Part shown: positions 10,512 to 22,338 of the stretch, one piece after another
Position numbering within the stretch: the stretch's first letter is position 1
How the letters are laid out: every line of letters starts with the position of its first letter
From: Bufo bufo
Lineage: Eukaryota; Chordata; Amphibia; Anura; Bufonidae
Direction: 5' to 3'
Length of the DNA: 64,000 nt
Assembly (NCBI RefSeq): GCF_905171765.1
Contig: NC_053393.1
Location: 192,909,921 to 192,973,920, forward strand
Translations under genes and position numbers: made by a program
Notes under the pieces: generated by a model
Database searches by the model: none
The model's input: the letters and a program-made list of their open reading frames with translations, nothing else
Told to the model about the DNA's origin: nothing

Positions 10512-10990
10512 TGTCTTTTTTCTTTGCAAACTTAATTTTTCATGATTTTTCAAATAGTAAAATCAGATACATGAAGTTAAAATTAGACAAGAAACAAGGT
10601 CAGAAAACAATGATATCAAGGACAGGATGCCTTGTGAAAATATGAAAATGCAAACGCTGCTAGGAATTTCCCCTTAAAGTAAGGGTATGAAGTCAGTCAC
10701 TAGGTTATATGTGACTATATATTACATAAACGTTGCATCATATTATGCAAGGTTTCTCAAACACTCTACCACCTACCAACCAATTAAGAAAGTAGGGAGA
10801 AATAGTGGTCATCCATTAACTGGGCTTTAGGGAGCAGGTCTGCTTAGCCGTCTCTGGCATTCCAACTGATGGACTGTACGTGTCTGTGTATCTGTCAAAT
10901 GTCAAATAAGCTATAATCTATAGCATAGTATATAGTAAAATATTCACAGTACTTACCCTTTCCCGCTCAGCGCCATACATATAAGCGATC
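10512..10990. other. No recognisable feature
   Basis: AT-rich unique-looking sequence without inverted ends, coding similarity or tandem structure that I can support. Confidence 0.5.
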
Positions 10991-11241
10991 ATTGGGTTTC
11001 ACAGACCGACATTTACCGCGCGACTATTTGTTGCACCAATGTCGCTCGATATTTTTTGTAATGATAGTCAACGGTGTTGCACTGCACATGCGACATGCTG
11101 CGACTGTGATGCGACAGTCGCACAAAAATCCATTCAAGCTGGATTTTTGTGAGACAGAGCATGTCATGTCACCTTTGACTATCATTACAAAAAATGTTGC
11201 TCGACATTGCCGCAACATGTCGCAGTGTAGCTTTACCCTTA
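10991..11241. mobile_element. Foldback element with TGTCG-rich arms
   Basis: ATTTTTTGTAATGATAGTCA at 11051 is mirrored by TGACTATCATTACAAAAAAT near 11177-11195, and CACAAAAATCCA/TGGATTTTTGTG form the loop-proximal stem near 11120-11150. Outer arms share diverged CGACATG/CATGTCG words. Ends near GGGTTTCAC and TAGCTTTACCC are approximate. It is a non-autonomous hairpin element of undetermined superfamily. Confidence 0.7.
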
Positions 11242-12874
11242 TTGTCACATGACAAATGTCGTTGTGTAACCTGTGTAAGTTCCCCAAGACTTTCATGTAG
11301 AAATGGCTAAGACCTCCATTAAGTATGCCATATTTCGGGATCCACACATTGATGTTCCTGTATTATTCGTGGTGACTGGTGTAGGAGTGTCTGTGCTGTT
11401 CTATGTGTGTAATCTTCTAATGTCTATTTCACTTGTACTATTCCTGTATGGTATTTCTCCTATATCTGTAGCTTACTATAATTACCATGTAATACTTACA
11501 TTCTGTTAGGAAGCAGCTGTCATGGTTAAATTAGGATAGGCATCATTTATGTTGTGTAACATATTGCACCTTCCATATAAAAGGCAGAGTATGTTTTAGA
11601 AAATCACTTGTCTCTTGCAGTATGAATGTCATATATTTTGCCAAGAAACATCAACACAAAGAGGAACTGAAGTCTAGCACGCCATTGAAATGCTAATCAA
11701 TCTCATTCACTGTTCTTCTGGATTATTTATAACCAAGGGAGAAGGATATGCTTTCTGCTGAAATTTAAATTGCAGCATAGATATTTATATTGGAGCTATG
11801 AATCTCCTCATTCGTATTTTTAGGGAAAAAGAACGCTTCGCTTTTATCTGAAAGTTAATTAATTTCTTAGTGTACTGGCTCCAGCTTGGAAAAAAAAAAA
11901 AGATTGTTAACATTGATGGAAGCTTGGCACAATCATCGGATTTTAAATGACTTCACTTTTCTCAAGTGGTTAAAATGACAAAGAGACACATATGGAGCCT
12001 TCTGTATTATCTACTGATAATTTATCATCACCTGCAACATTCTATGGTCAACCGTGTCAAGCCATCTCTTTCACAGACGCTGGCAAAAAGAAAAAAAAAA
12101 TGATTCACACAAACCACAAAGCCATCTATTTTATATTTGGGTTTTTGCTACAAATCGGTGTAAATTATATGTCGTTATCTTTCACACGAGTGATGTGGGT
12201 GTTTGATTATGTGATTCTTTACACAAATGCTGTAATAATTCAAAAACAGCATTATGAGATTACTCAGGATTACATTTAATAAACCCTTTGCAATAATAGG
12301 GTGAAGTACTTTTCTCAGCACTAAATATGATATTACTAGATTATTGCCAAATTTACATTTTAGGAACCTGTAGGTCAAGTATTTCAATCATATGTAAATC
12401 TGGCTCTCCTAAATATATTATATACAGTAGAATTTAAACAGGGGTGTAGTCATGGGGGTGCAGCGGTAGCACTCATATCTGGGCCCAAAGGTCCCTCTGC
12501 CACATAAGAAGACACTGAAAATGGTGCATAGTAGTCGGTCTTCAAGTAACATGTTAAAACACATCTTCACCCAAATAATAACATTTACATAATAACACGC
12601 ATTTTTATTATGCACAATATTCATTTATTTGTGCTCTTTGCATCTTTACCTGGGGTTTATGGGGTTCTTTCTATAGTCACTGAGGGTGCATGCAAGTACT
12701 CTCTTGCTCTTTCTCCGTAGATGCAAATCTAAGCCATCTACGTGTAAACACAAAACAGACTACATGGGTTAAACTGAACTGTGAAACAAAAAGCAGGGGT
12801 GTTGCTAGGGTATTAAAAAATCAGGGGCACAAACCCCAAGCCATGTGCCTACCTCTAGAAAAAAAATAACATTT
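11242..12874. other. Mostly featureless, two hAT-like end motifs
   Basis: No coding similarity. CAGGGGTGTAGTCATGGGGG near 12439 and CAGGGGTGTTGCTAGGG near 12795 resemble each other and CAGGAGCGTAGCTAGAG near 13455. They may be terminal motifs of a repeat family beginning CAGGGGYGTA. A 12-base A run is at 11889-11900. Confidence 0.4.
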
Positions 12875-13130
12875 GAGATGAGCAAATTTCATATTTTTAA
12901 CTTCGTTTGTTGGTTAAAGGCGAATTGCGTTATGGATTCCATTACCACGGACCATAATGCAATTCTATGACAGAATGCATAACGGAATGCCTTTAGAGGC
13001 ATTCCGTTATTAATTCCGTCATAATAGAAGTCTATGGGCTGCAAAATGGATCCATCCCGTTTCCGTTATGCACCTTTAACCAACAAACGAAGTGTGAACG
13101 AATTTCATAAGCGGAAATTCGCTCATCTCT
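12875..13130. mobile_element. Foldback MITE, 256 bp
   Basis: GAGATGAGCAAATTTC at the left is mirrored by GAAATTCGCTCATCTC at the right. Inner arms carry CTTCGTTTGTTGGTTAAAGG and CCTTTAACCAACAAACGAAG, and a central stem uses GGAATGCCTTTAGAGGCATTCC. This looks hAT-type by end sequence, but no target duplication was resolved. Confidence 0.8.
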
Positions 13131-13134
13131 AAAA

Positions 13135-14690
13135 ATAATAATTATACCCCTTTATAATGTGTGCCATAATAAACAATACCCCTTATAATGTGTGCTAGTA
13201 AAAAATGCCCAGAATAATGTGTGCCAGTAGAAAAAATATTCGATGATAATGTCTGCCAGTACAAAAAAAATGCCCCTTATAATGTGTGCCAGTACAAAAA
13301 ATTCCCCCTTAAAATGTATGCCTGTACAAAAACTGCCCCCTTATAATGTGTACCAGTACAAAAATACCCCATTATAATGTGTGGCAGTAGAAAAAATACT
13401 CCAATATAATGTGTGCCAGTAGAAAAAATACCCCTTATACGGTAACGTGCAAACAGGAGCGTAGCTAGAGTTCAGCTTGGGCCCCGCTTCCCTAAGTGCT
13501 TTGCGGCAAGGGGCAGGGATACACCTAGCCTTTCTGCTGCTTGAGGCAAAAATTTAAATGGCACCTACCCCCATGCCAAATTCTCAACCTAACCCCATCC
13601 CTCCAGCCCTACTGCTAAAGATATACTTGTAAAATATTACATACAGCTCTACAAAACATACAGGGTAATACAGCCAAATCTTACATCAAGTGATGTCTGT
13701 TCTGATGTAGATGTTCTCTTTTCTCATCTTCTCCATTCAAACCAGACCACCATAATGATTTATTTCAGCCATCTCTTGTCTTTGCAGAGTTTGACACACA
13801 GACATGTTAGTTTCCTACTTTTCCATCCTCCTTCTCACCTTCTCAATACCCCAGCCTGCCACCCCCAAAACTGTGCCCACTGTGCTCCCCAATACTATTC
13901 TGCAGAAACTGTCCCCCTGAAAATACTAGTAACATGCAGATATTGCCCCGTTCAATAATTCTCAGCACACGGTACTCAAAAAAATAACTGCACCCAGCAA
14001 ATAGTGTCCCAGCCACTAATAGTGGCTTAAACATAGTGACATAGTGCCCCCCCCCCCCCAAAAAAAAAATTGTGCTAAGCTGATATTGTGCCAGGGTACC
14101 CCACATAGTAATAGTGCTCCCCAAAGTCCCACCAATAGTAATAATTATCTGTACTTAGTGTTAACAGTGCCTCCAATAGTAATAATGCCCCCATTGTGCC
14201 CATACTAGTAGTCATGTTCCCCATAATCCCCCAGTAGTAATAATTCTCTTTAAAATGTGTGTCAGTAGAAAAATGCCCCCTAATGTGTGCCAGAACAAAA
14301 CTACCCCCCTTACAATGTGCGCCAGTACAAAAATACCCCTTTTTAATTCTGCTAATACAAAACATACCCCCATATAATGTGCACCAGTGCAAAGAATATG
14401 CCCTTATAATGCTCTCCAGTGCAAAAAATGCCCACTTAAAATGTATGCCAGTAGAAAAAATGCCCTCTCTTAGTGCATCCAAGAGAGCCAATGTCCCCAC
14501 AGTGCCCCCCATAATGTGTGCCAGTACAAAATACCCCTATTTAGTACCCCCAGTAGATGTTCCCATAATGGTCTTCCCCCCCCCCCCCCTATAGTGGTCC
14601 AACAGCATGATGCCAAATAAAAAACAATAAACTCAAATATTTACAGTACTTTCATATGGCTGTCAGCGATGTGGTGCAGGCTTGTGGTGC
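13135..14690. repeat. Dispersed repeat with ~30-bp minisatellite arrays
   Basis: From 13140 to 13440 and again 14240-14560, a unit like CCCCTTATAATGTGTGCCAG followed by TACAAAAAAT repeats at about 30 bp. Between the arrays lies 13495-13830, which reappears diverged and in reverse orientation at about 45160-45385. The segment at 14620-14690 reappears at 44735-44800. Thus this is one dispersed repeat family, with two inverted copies in the window. Open frames crossing the arrays are artefacts of the repeat period. Confidence 0.7.
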
Positions 14691-15072
14691 TGGCTGTTAT
14701 GGCAACTGATCTGAGCCCTACGATTTCTAACAACTCTGATGCAGCAATCACTATTGACTGCGCATCTGAGGGGTTAAATGACTGGGATACACTTTTCACT
14801 ACAACACGAAGTGCTATATCTCAAGCCTGGTCTTTTTTAAAGCTTAGATTCTTCACTTAAAAAAAGACCTTGCTCGTATCTCTAGGTGCTACACAGCCTG
14901 AGATATTCCACGTTGAAGCAGACCACCCCCCTCAGTCAGCCATGGTACACGCTGACAGGCTGCAGGGATAGATCCTTCTGTCCCTATGTAACTATACATA
15001 ACCCCAGGGAAAGAGTAAGGCTGGGATCACATCAGCAATTTTATTTCCATTGTTCTGCTCCATCATAGGAAC
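14691..15072. other. No recognisable feature
   Basis: It contains a short imperfect hairpin (GGTCTTTTTTAA with TTAAAAAAAGACC, 14828-14872) but no coding or repeat identity that I can name. Confidence 0.4.
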
Positions 15073-15320
15073 AAAATTATTATCATTTTATTTACTTATG
15101 TAGCGCTGACTTATCCCACAGTGCTTTACAGACATTATCATCACTTGCTGCCACCAATGGAGCTCACCATCTAAGTTCCCTATCAGTATGTATTTGGAGT
15201 GTGGGAGGAAACGCACACAAACACAGGGAGAACATAAATACTTAATGCAGATGTTGTCCTTGGTCGGATTCAAATCTAGGCCCTCAGTGCTGCAAGGCAC
15301 CAGTGCCAACCACTAAGCCC
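15073..15320 (-). mobile_element. tRNA-headed SINE
   Basis: Read on the minus strand from about 15320, it starts GGCTTAGTGGTTGGCACTGG, resembling a tRNA A box, followed ~35 bases on by GATTTGAATCC, a B-box-like motif. A conserved-looking core with CTCCCACACTCCAAATACA follows, then a tail with AAAGCACTGTGGGATAAGTC and TACATAAGTAAATAAAATGA, resembling the 3' end of a partner LINE. The pattern is a standard Pol III-derived SINE. It is diverged and not a tRNA gene, because no cloverleaf is preserved. Confidence 0.7.
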
Positions 15321-15892
15321 TGATGCACAAACAAATAGCATAATTAAACCACCCATCTATCTGTCATATATGAGGGTCTTTTTTCCCCCAGAAAAGGAGT
15401 GAGAAGATAATCACATACCCAAATAATAATCACCTCTCTCTGCGCCTAATTAGGCCATTTATTGACAAATAGCTATGACTAGGAACGCATGAGATTCTTT
15501 AGCTAGCTCCTGCTATGTTTTATATGATGTGACATTAACCCCTTCAAGCAACAGCCAGTTTGGACCAAATGGCAGAGCCCCATTTTTCAAATATCACGTG
15601 TCACTTTATCTGGTAATAACTCTGGAAGACTTTTACTGACCCAAGCAATTCTGAGATTGTTTTTTCATGACACATAGCACTTCATGTTAGTGGTGAATTG
15701 TAGTTATGTTTTACCTTTATGTATAAAAAAAAAATCCTAAATGTTTACTAAATGATTACTCGCAAAATAAATTTTAATGAACATTCCCCATATGTCTACT
15801 TTATGTTGGCATCATTTTTTTTAGGATGTTAGAAGGCTTAGAATTTTGGAAACAATTTTAGAAATTTCAAGAACATTTTCAAAACTTTTTTC

Positions 15893-16258
15893 TTAAAGGG
15901 AACCTGTCACCGGGATTTTGGGTATATAGCTGAGGACATGGGTTGCTAGATGGCCACTAGCACATCCGCAATACCCAGTCCCAATAGTTCTCTGTGCTTT
16001 TATTGTGTAAAAAAACTGATTTGATATATATGCAAATTAACATAAAAGTATCATATCTTACTTGTGTGACCAGAGAAGAGTCATATTTTCAAGTTCTGAC
16101 TCATCTCAGGTTAATTTGCATATGTATCAAATCGGTTTTTATACACAATAAAAGCACACAGAGCTATGGGGACTGGATATTGCAGATGTGCTAGTGGCCA
16201 TCTAGCAACCCATGTACACAGCTCTATAACCAAAATCCCGGTGACAGGTTCCCGTTAA
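15893..16258. mobile_element. TTAA-flanked foldback MITE
   Basis: TTAAAGGGAACCTGTCACCG on the left is mirrored by CGGTGACAGGTTCCCGTTAA on the right. Long complementary arms (GGTTGCTAGATGGCCACTAG with CTAGTGGCCATCTAGCAACC, and TTTTATTGTGTA with its complement) fill it. TTAA on both sides fits piggyBac-type mobilisation. It interrupts the older element, whose sequence resumes at GGACCAATTCAG. Confidence 0.88.
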
Positions 16259-18499
16259 GGACCAATTCAGCTCCCAAGTGACTTTAAGAGGCTTACATAA
16301 TAGAAACCACTCAAAAATGACCCTATTTTAGGAACTACACCCCTCAAACTATTCAAAACTGATTTTACAAATGTTGTTAATCCTTTAGGTGTTCCACAGG
16401 AATTAAAGCAAAATGGAGGTGAAATTTAAAAATTTAATTTTTTTGTACAGATTTTCCATTTAAATCCATTTTTTATGTAACACAGCAAGGGTTAACAGCA
16501 AAACAAACCTGAATATTTATTACCCTGATTCTGCTGTTTATATAAACACTGCAGGGCGCAGAAGGATAGGAGTGCCATATTGTTAACAGATTGTTAACAT
16601 TTTTCTGGAATGGTTTTCAGGTGCCATGTTACATATGAATAGACCCTGAGGAACCCCTAGAAGGAATACCCCAAAAAATGACTAATTTGGAAACTATATA
16701 GGGGTGAAGTGAATACCAACAAGTGTTTTATAGAATTTAGAAACACTTGGCTGGGAAAAAGAAAAATCACATTTTAGTTCCAATAAAATGTTGCTTTAGC
16801 TGCAAATTTTTCATTTTTACAAGACATAATAGGAGAAAATGCACCCTATAATTTGTTATGCATTTATTCCTGAATACGGCAACACCCTGCTGTAATCATT
16901 TTTTCACCAATGTAGCTGTGTAAGGGCTTGTTTTTTTGTGGGACAAGCTGTATTTTTTAGGGTACATATGTCTTTTTAATCACTTTTTATACCATTTCAT
17001 GGGAGGTGGGCAAAAATTGCAATTCTGTCAGTGTTTTTTTTATTTGTTATGGGGTTCCTCATGCAGTACATATGATATGATAATTTTATACCGTGGGTTG
17101 ATACAATTATAGCGATCCAAATTTATATAGTTTTTTTTTATGTTTTACTACTTTTTCAGCATATCACTTTTGTGTTAAAAATAAATTACAATTTGCATTG
17201 CATATACTAACATCCATTACATTTTAATTTTTTCACCAATGTAGCTGTGTGAAGGCTTGTTTTTAGTGGGACAGATGTAAGTCGTGTACCGGGGTGGGCT
17301 CCCCAGGATACAGTGAAGCTTTTTCCAAAACAGAATTCTACTTAAATGTGGCAATAAACACAACCACAAATGCTCAGAACATACAATCAATTTACATACA
17401 CCCAGCCCAAAGGCTGAGACCCTCCGATAGATTCACGAGGAAAGGGCAGATATTTACCTACTGGCGGGCACAACTAAACTGCCACACCTTACCTTTTATT
17501 ACCCTAAAATAACAAGATTCACTGTATGGGTGTGTGGTACGGGCTGGTCTGCGGTGCAGCACAGCAGCTTACAATCTTACACAGATATACAGTGTTACCC
17601 CTGCCATAACTGGTCCTGTGGCACTTGCCTGAGTATTCCTTCTGAGCAAAACGCTAGTATGGCTTGAGTTTGTGGGGATTTATCAGCTCTCCAAGGTGAA
17701 ATGTCCCTTTAAAATATGGAGTCCTTGCAATGAAAAGTATAAACACTTGTGGCCAGACACAAGCAGAAACCCTAACTAACTAACTACAGGTCTAGTCTCA
17801 GTCTCTAGGCACTAACACTGTGATGAGGTGCGTGCACAACCTTACCGACCCGGGTCTGCTTTGCATCCGCTGGTGACTCTGAACAGAACAAACGTCTCTC
17901 CAACAAGCATGTATGTTGCTTTGTTTCTCTTCTCTCATCAGCGATCCTGGTAGAAATCTTCCTTCCTCTAGACAGGATCAGGGTCTTGGGCACGATCAGA
18001 TTCACTTAGCTACAGCTCTGGTCACTCTGACACCTGGATGCCATCGGATTCACTGCTCTCACAGTCTCTCAGTGTTTCTCACAGCCTCCTTCTAAGATGG
18101 CTGTAACAGATCTCCTGGCACCCCAACTGGGTACCTCCGTTGATGGATGCTCTTAGTGCTTCCCGAGGGGTCCAAGCACTCCACTTGACACCGTAAGCAC
18201 TGCCGACCCCACGATTCGCCGCAGCTTGGTTGGGATCTCGCCGTCTTCTACCCACCCTGGACCTACGACTAGGCTTCCAGGTTCCAGTGGGTGAACCTTT
18301 CTTTCTTCAGAGAGCAATGCAGGAACAAGCTCTTCAAATAGCTCAGGGATTATAGCCAGGGGAGTATACAGCGTACAGCATTCCCCAGTGTAGATGCAGC
18401 CTTTTCCCCACACACATGAGACGAGGCTCTATGTTGAGGGTAAAACAGGAACTCTTGAGATCCAGCCCCCTGGATCTCACAGGCCCCGGAAGCTGTATG

Positions 18500-20959
18500 A
18501 GTAATACACACAGTATTACTCATACAGCCAATGCATTCCAATACAGAAGTATTGGAATGCATTGTAAAGGAATATACCCCCAAAAGTTCAAGTCCCAAAG
18601 TGGGACGAAAAATAAAGTGAAAAAAAAGTTGAAAAAATAAAGTTTTCCCCCCAAAAATTAAAAGTTTCAAGTAAAAATAAACAAAAACTTCATTTTCCCC
18701 AAATAAAGTAAAAAAAAATTGGTAAAAAATAGGGGGAAAAAAAAGTATACATATTAGGTATCGCCGCGTCCATATCGACCGGCTCTATGAACATATCACA
18801 TGACCTAACCCCTCAGATGAACACCGTAAAAAATAAAAAATAAAAACAGTTCTAAATAAACAATTTTTTTGTCACCTTACATCACAAAAAGTACAACAGC
18901 AAGCGATCAAAAAGGCGTTTTCCCACCAAAATAGTACCAATCTAACCGTCACCTCATCCCGCAAATTTAGCCCCTACCTGAGACAATCGCCCAAAAAATA
19001 AAAAAACTATGGCTCAGAATATGGAGACACTAAAACATAATTTTTTTTGTTTGAAAAAGTTGTTATTGTGTAAAACTTACATAAATAAAAAAAAAAGTAT
19101 ACATATTTGGTATCGCCACGTTCGTATCGACCGGCTCTATAAAAATATCACATTACCTAACCTCTTAGATGAACACCGTAAAAAATAAAAAATAAAAACT
19201 GTGCTAAATAAACTATTTTTTGTCACCTTACATCACAAAAAGTGTAATAGCAAGAGATCAAAAAGTCACACGCACCCCAAAATAGTGCCAATAAAACCGT
19301 CATCAAAAATCATATCCTACCCAAGGTAATCTAGCCAAAACTCAAAAAATTATGGCTCTCAGACTATGGAAACACTAAAACATGATTTTTTTTGCTTCAA
19401 AAATGAAATCATTGTGTAAAACTTACATGAATAAAAAAAAAGTATACATATTAGGTATCGCCGCATCCGTGACAACCTAGTCTATAAAAATATCACATGA
19501 TCTAACCAGTCAGATGAATGTTGTAAATGACAAAAAATTTAAAACGGTGCCAAAACATCTATTTCTTGTTATCTTGCCTCACAAAAAGTGTAATATAGAG
19601 CAACCAAAAATCATATGCACCCTAAACTAGTACCAGCAATACTGCCACCCTATCCCGTAGTTTCTAAAATGGGGCCACTTTTTTGGAGTTTCTACTCTAG
19701 GAGTGCATCAGGGGGGCTTCAAATGGGACATGGTGTCAAAAAAAACAGTCCAGCAAAATCTGTCTTCCAAAAACCGTATGGCATTCCTTTCCTTCCGCGC
19801 CCTGCCGTGTGCCCGTACAGCTGTTTACGACCACATATGGGGTGTTTCTGTAAACTACAGAGTCAGGGCCATAAATATTGAGTTTTGTTTGGCTGTTAAC
19901 CCTTGCTTTGTTACTGGGAAAAATGGATTAAAATGGAAAAATTTACAAAAAATTGAAATTCTGAAATTTCATCTCCATTTGCCAATAACTCTTGTGGAAC
20001 ACCTAAAGGGTTAACGATGTTTGTAAAATATGTTTTGACTACCTTGAGGGGTGTAGTTTCTTAGATGGAGTCACTTTTATGGAGTTTCTACTCTAGGGTT
20101 GCATGAGGGGGGCTTCAAATGGGACATGGTGTAAAAAAAAAACAGTCCAGCAAAACCTGCCTTCCAAAAACTGTATGGTATTCCTTTCCTTCTGCGCCTT
20201 GCCGTGTGCCCGTTTACGACCACATATGGGGTGTTTCTGTAAACTACAGAATCAGGGCCATAAATATTGAGTTTTGTTTGGCTGTTAACCCTTGCTTTGT
20301 AACTGGAAAAAAATTATTAAAATGGAAAATCTGCCAAAAAACTGAAATTTTTAAATTGTATCTATTTTCCATTAATTCTTGTGGAACACCTAAAGGGTTA
20401 ACAAAGTTTGTAAAATCAGTTTTGAATACCTTGAGGGGTGTAGTTTATAGAATGGGGTCTTTTTTGGGTGGTTTCTATTATGTAAGCCTTGCAAAGTGAC
20501 TTCAGTCCTGAACTGGTCCCTAAAAATTGGGTTTTTGAAAATTTCTGAAAAATTTCAAGATTTGCTTCTAAACTTCTAAGCCTTGTAACATCCCCAAAAA
20601 ATAAAATATCATTCCCAAAATGATCCAAACATGAAGCAGACATATGGGGAATGTAAAGTAATAACTATTTTTGGAGGTATTACTATGTATTATAGAAGTA
20701 GAGAAATTGAAACTTGGAAATTTGGTATTTTTTACAAATTTTTGGTAAATTTGATATTTTTTTATAAATAGAAATGAATTTTTTGGACTTCATTTTACCA
20801 GTGTCATGAAGTACAATATGTGATGAAAAAACAATCTCAGAATGGCCTGGATAAGTCAAAGCGTTTTAAAGTTATCAGCACTTAAAGTGACACTGGTCAG
20901 ATTTGCAAAAAATGGCCTGGTCCTTAAGGTGAAATAGGGCTGAGTCCTTAAGGTGTTAA
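18500..20959 (+). mobile_element. piggyBac-like non-autonomous element, 5' end missing
   Basis: It is closely similar to 34900-37630 in the same orientation. Three ~350-bp units begin with AAGTATACATATTAGGTATC-like sequence near 18744, 19096 and 19439. They are followed by ~395-bp units with GTAGTTTCT...GGGGCTTCAAATGGGACATGG. The right end GAGTCCTTAAGGTGTTAA closes at TTAA 20956-20959. The expected left end with TTAA is absent, so it is 5'-truncated. Open frames inside are repeated copies of the same non-coding unit. Confidence 0.75.
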
Positions 20960-21556
20960 TGGGCTACATGACAGCCTTTTATGCAGGTTTTCCAACAAAT
21001 GTACACAACCTCCCCCCCCCCCCCCCTCCCTTGCCTGTACCTTGCAGGGAGAGGAGACAACCACAGGGGGACAGCACCCCTAACTCTGATGGTGCAGATG
21101 GGACCGTGGGCTTTGCCTGTGATACAATTAACAAACACAATATGCCAACTTAATCACTCACAGGCAGAAAACACACACCTTTCCCAAAACACAGAAAACA
21201 CCCTAAAGCCCCACATATCCCCATAAATGATACATCCCTGGATAGCTCTGATCTGGGCAAACAACATATCCAGAAATCACCCAGATCCGAACAGGGGTTC
21301 TTGAATTCCATGGAAGTCACATTTGACCGACCGCAAGCATGGCTTTCCTGCCCAAAACAGTTCCACAGATTCAGGCTGTGCGGCCAGTCTGCCTTCTCCT
21401 TCAAAGTTTTATTATATGGGCCATAATCCTGAGGCAAGAGGCTGGAAAACAGGACCCTCCAAAATCCAGTGGCGAGGTTATTTCTGCCACACTGGCTGCA
21501 GGCTTTCTCTCCAGACTTGTAACTCCACCCCTTTCATGAATATAGAGATATATGTA

Positions 21557-21620
21557 CAAGATGTCGTGTTTCCTAACACAGCTACAGACTGTAGCTGTGT
21601 TAGGAAACAGCGACATCTTG
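21557..21620. other. Near-perfect hairpin
   Basis: CAAGATGTCGTGTTTCCTAA followed by CACAGCTACAG is mirrored by CTGTAGCTGTG and TTAGGAAACAGCGACATCTTG parts, giving a stem of about 30 bp with a 2-base loop and one extra base. It lies in the LTR-like part of the insertion; role unknown. Confidence 0.8.
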
Positions 21621-22338
21621 TGGCCAAACAACAGAATGTCAGTCCAGAACATTTAATTTGATCACAGAAACAAATTTATATAGTTTTTTTACGTTTTACT
21701 AAGCTTCCGATTGGGATGGCAGCAGCCCGATGGTTACTATACCCTTTGTAAGGCGCTCCATTGCCATGGTAACCATTGGGCAACTGCCATCACAGCGCAG
21801 CGGCCCGATGGGGTAGAGAGGGAGCCCCCTCTCTCTATTAACCCCATGGATTCCGCACGTGGCTAATGACCATGACATCCATGGGGTTAAATGACAGAGA
21901 TCGGTGCCAGCACCAATTTTAGCCATTGCAGCAGAGTGTCAGAGGTAACTTACAGTAATTTCCTTACTGAGCCGCCGTCATCACTGCCGCATGGGGGGAG
22001 TCACAGGGGCACAACTGGTACCATACTTCATTTCAAGCACTGACGCGCTCAGGTTGGTTAGTCTGCAGAGACTAACCAAACCGAGCTCTAATTGGTCCCT
22101 TGCTGACTTCTCCAGTGTCTCTCCTCTCAGGGAGAGTGGAGACTCCGGGGCTGTGAAACTTTATAGTGTCACAACCCCGGTGAGCAGTTTGGACGTGACT
22201 GTATGTCCAAATGCGCTGTTACATGCGATTTGGATGTTCAGATACATTTAAATGCGTTAAGGGGTTAAACATTAGGAATTTTATATGCTTTAGAAAACTG
22301 TTTATTTACAGAAACTGTCATTCAATTAACCTGTTCAC

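Larger units (their letters stand above)
17281..21668 (-). mobile_element. Unclassified insertion, possibly an LTR-type element
   Basis: The flanking piggyBac-like unit breaks off at GTGGGACAG (17276) and resumes with AAATTTATATAGTTTTTTTA at 21673, so the intervening sequence is an insertion or replacement. Read on the minus strand, 20960-21660 has LTR-like features: GCCTCTTGCCTCAGG, then CATATAATAAAAC with both TATA- and polyadenylation-like character. The left part (17281-18495) has one open stretch of ~86 codons on the minus strand (18153-18413), rich in Pro/Glu/Leu and matching nothing I know. A second TTAA element is nested at 18500-20959. Superfamily and exact ends are uncertain. Confidence 0.4.
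15535..22268 (-). mobile_element. Old piggyBac-like non-autonomous element with nested insertions
   Basis: The outer ends are TTAACCCCTTCAAGC (15535) and AAATGCGTTAAGGGGTTAA (ending 22268), giving TTAA duplications and CCCCTT/AAGGGG termini. The body matches, in reverse orientation, parts of the clearer element at 33988-37630: the ACACCCCTCAA, CTTTAGGTGTTCCAC and AGGGTTAACAG blocks at 16330-16500 recur there. A ~324-bp internal tandem unit begins at 16911 and 17235 (CAATGTAGCTGTGTRARGGC). Chained hairpins occupy 21700-22200. Insertions at 15893-16258 and about 17281-21668 split it. No transposase is seen. Confidence 0.65.

Noticed and set aside
14075..14512. 145-codon minus-strand open frame with repeated residues
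   Set aside because: The repetition follows the ~30-bp minisatellite period.
15088..15309. tRNA gene on the minus strand
   Set aside because: Only A- and B-box-like motifs are present; there is no cloverleaf, and a LINE-like tail follows. SINE preferred.
18153..18413. Minus-strand 86-codon frame that looks protein-like
   Set aside because: Balanced composition but no recognised domain, and isolated in an unclassified insertion. Kept only as a remark.
19615..20499. Recurrent open frames in the piggyBac-like copies (also 35885-36995)
   Set aside because: The same words recur once per tandem unit, with stops and frame changes and no conservation between units at protein level.
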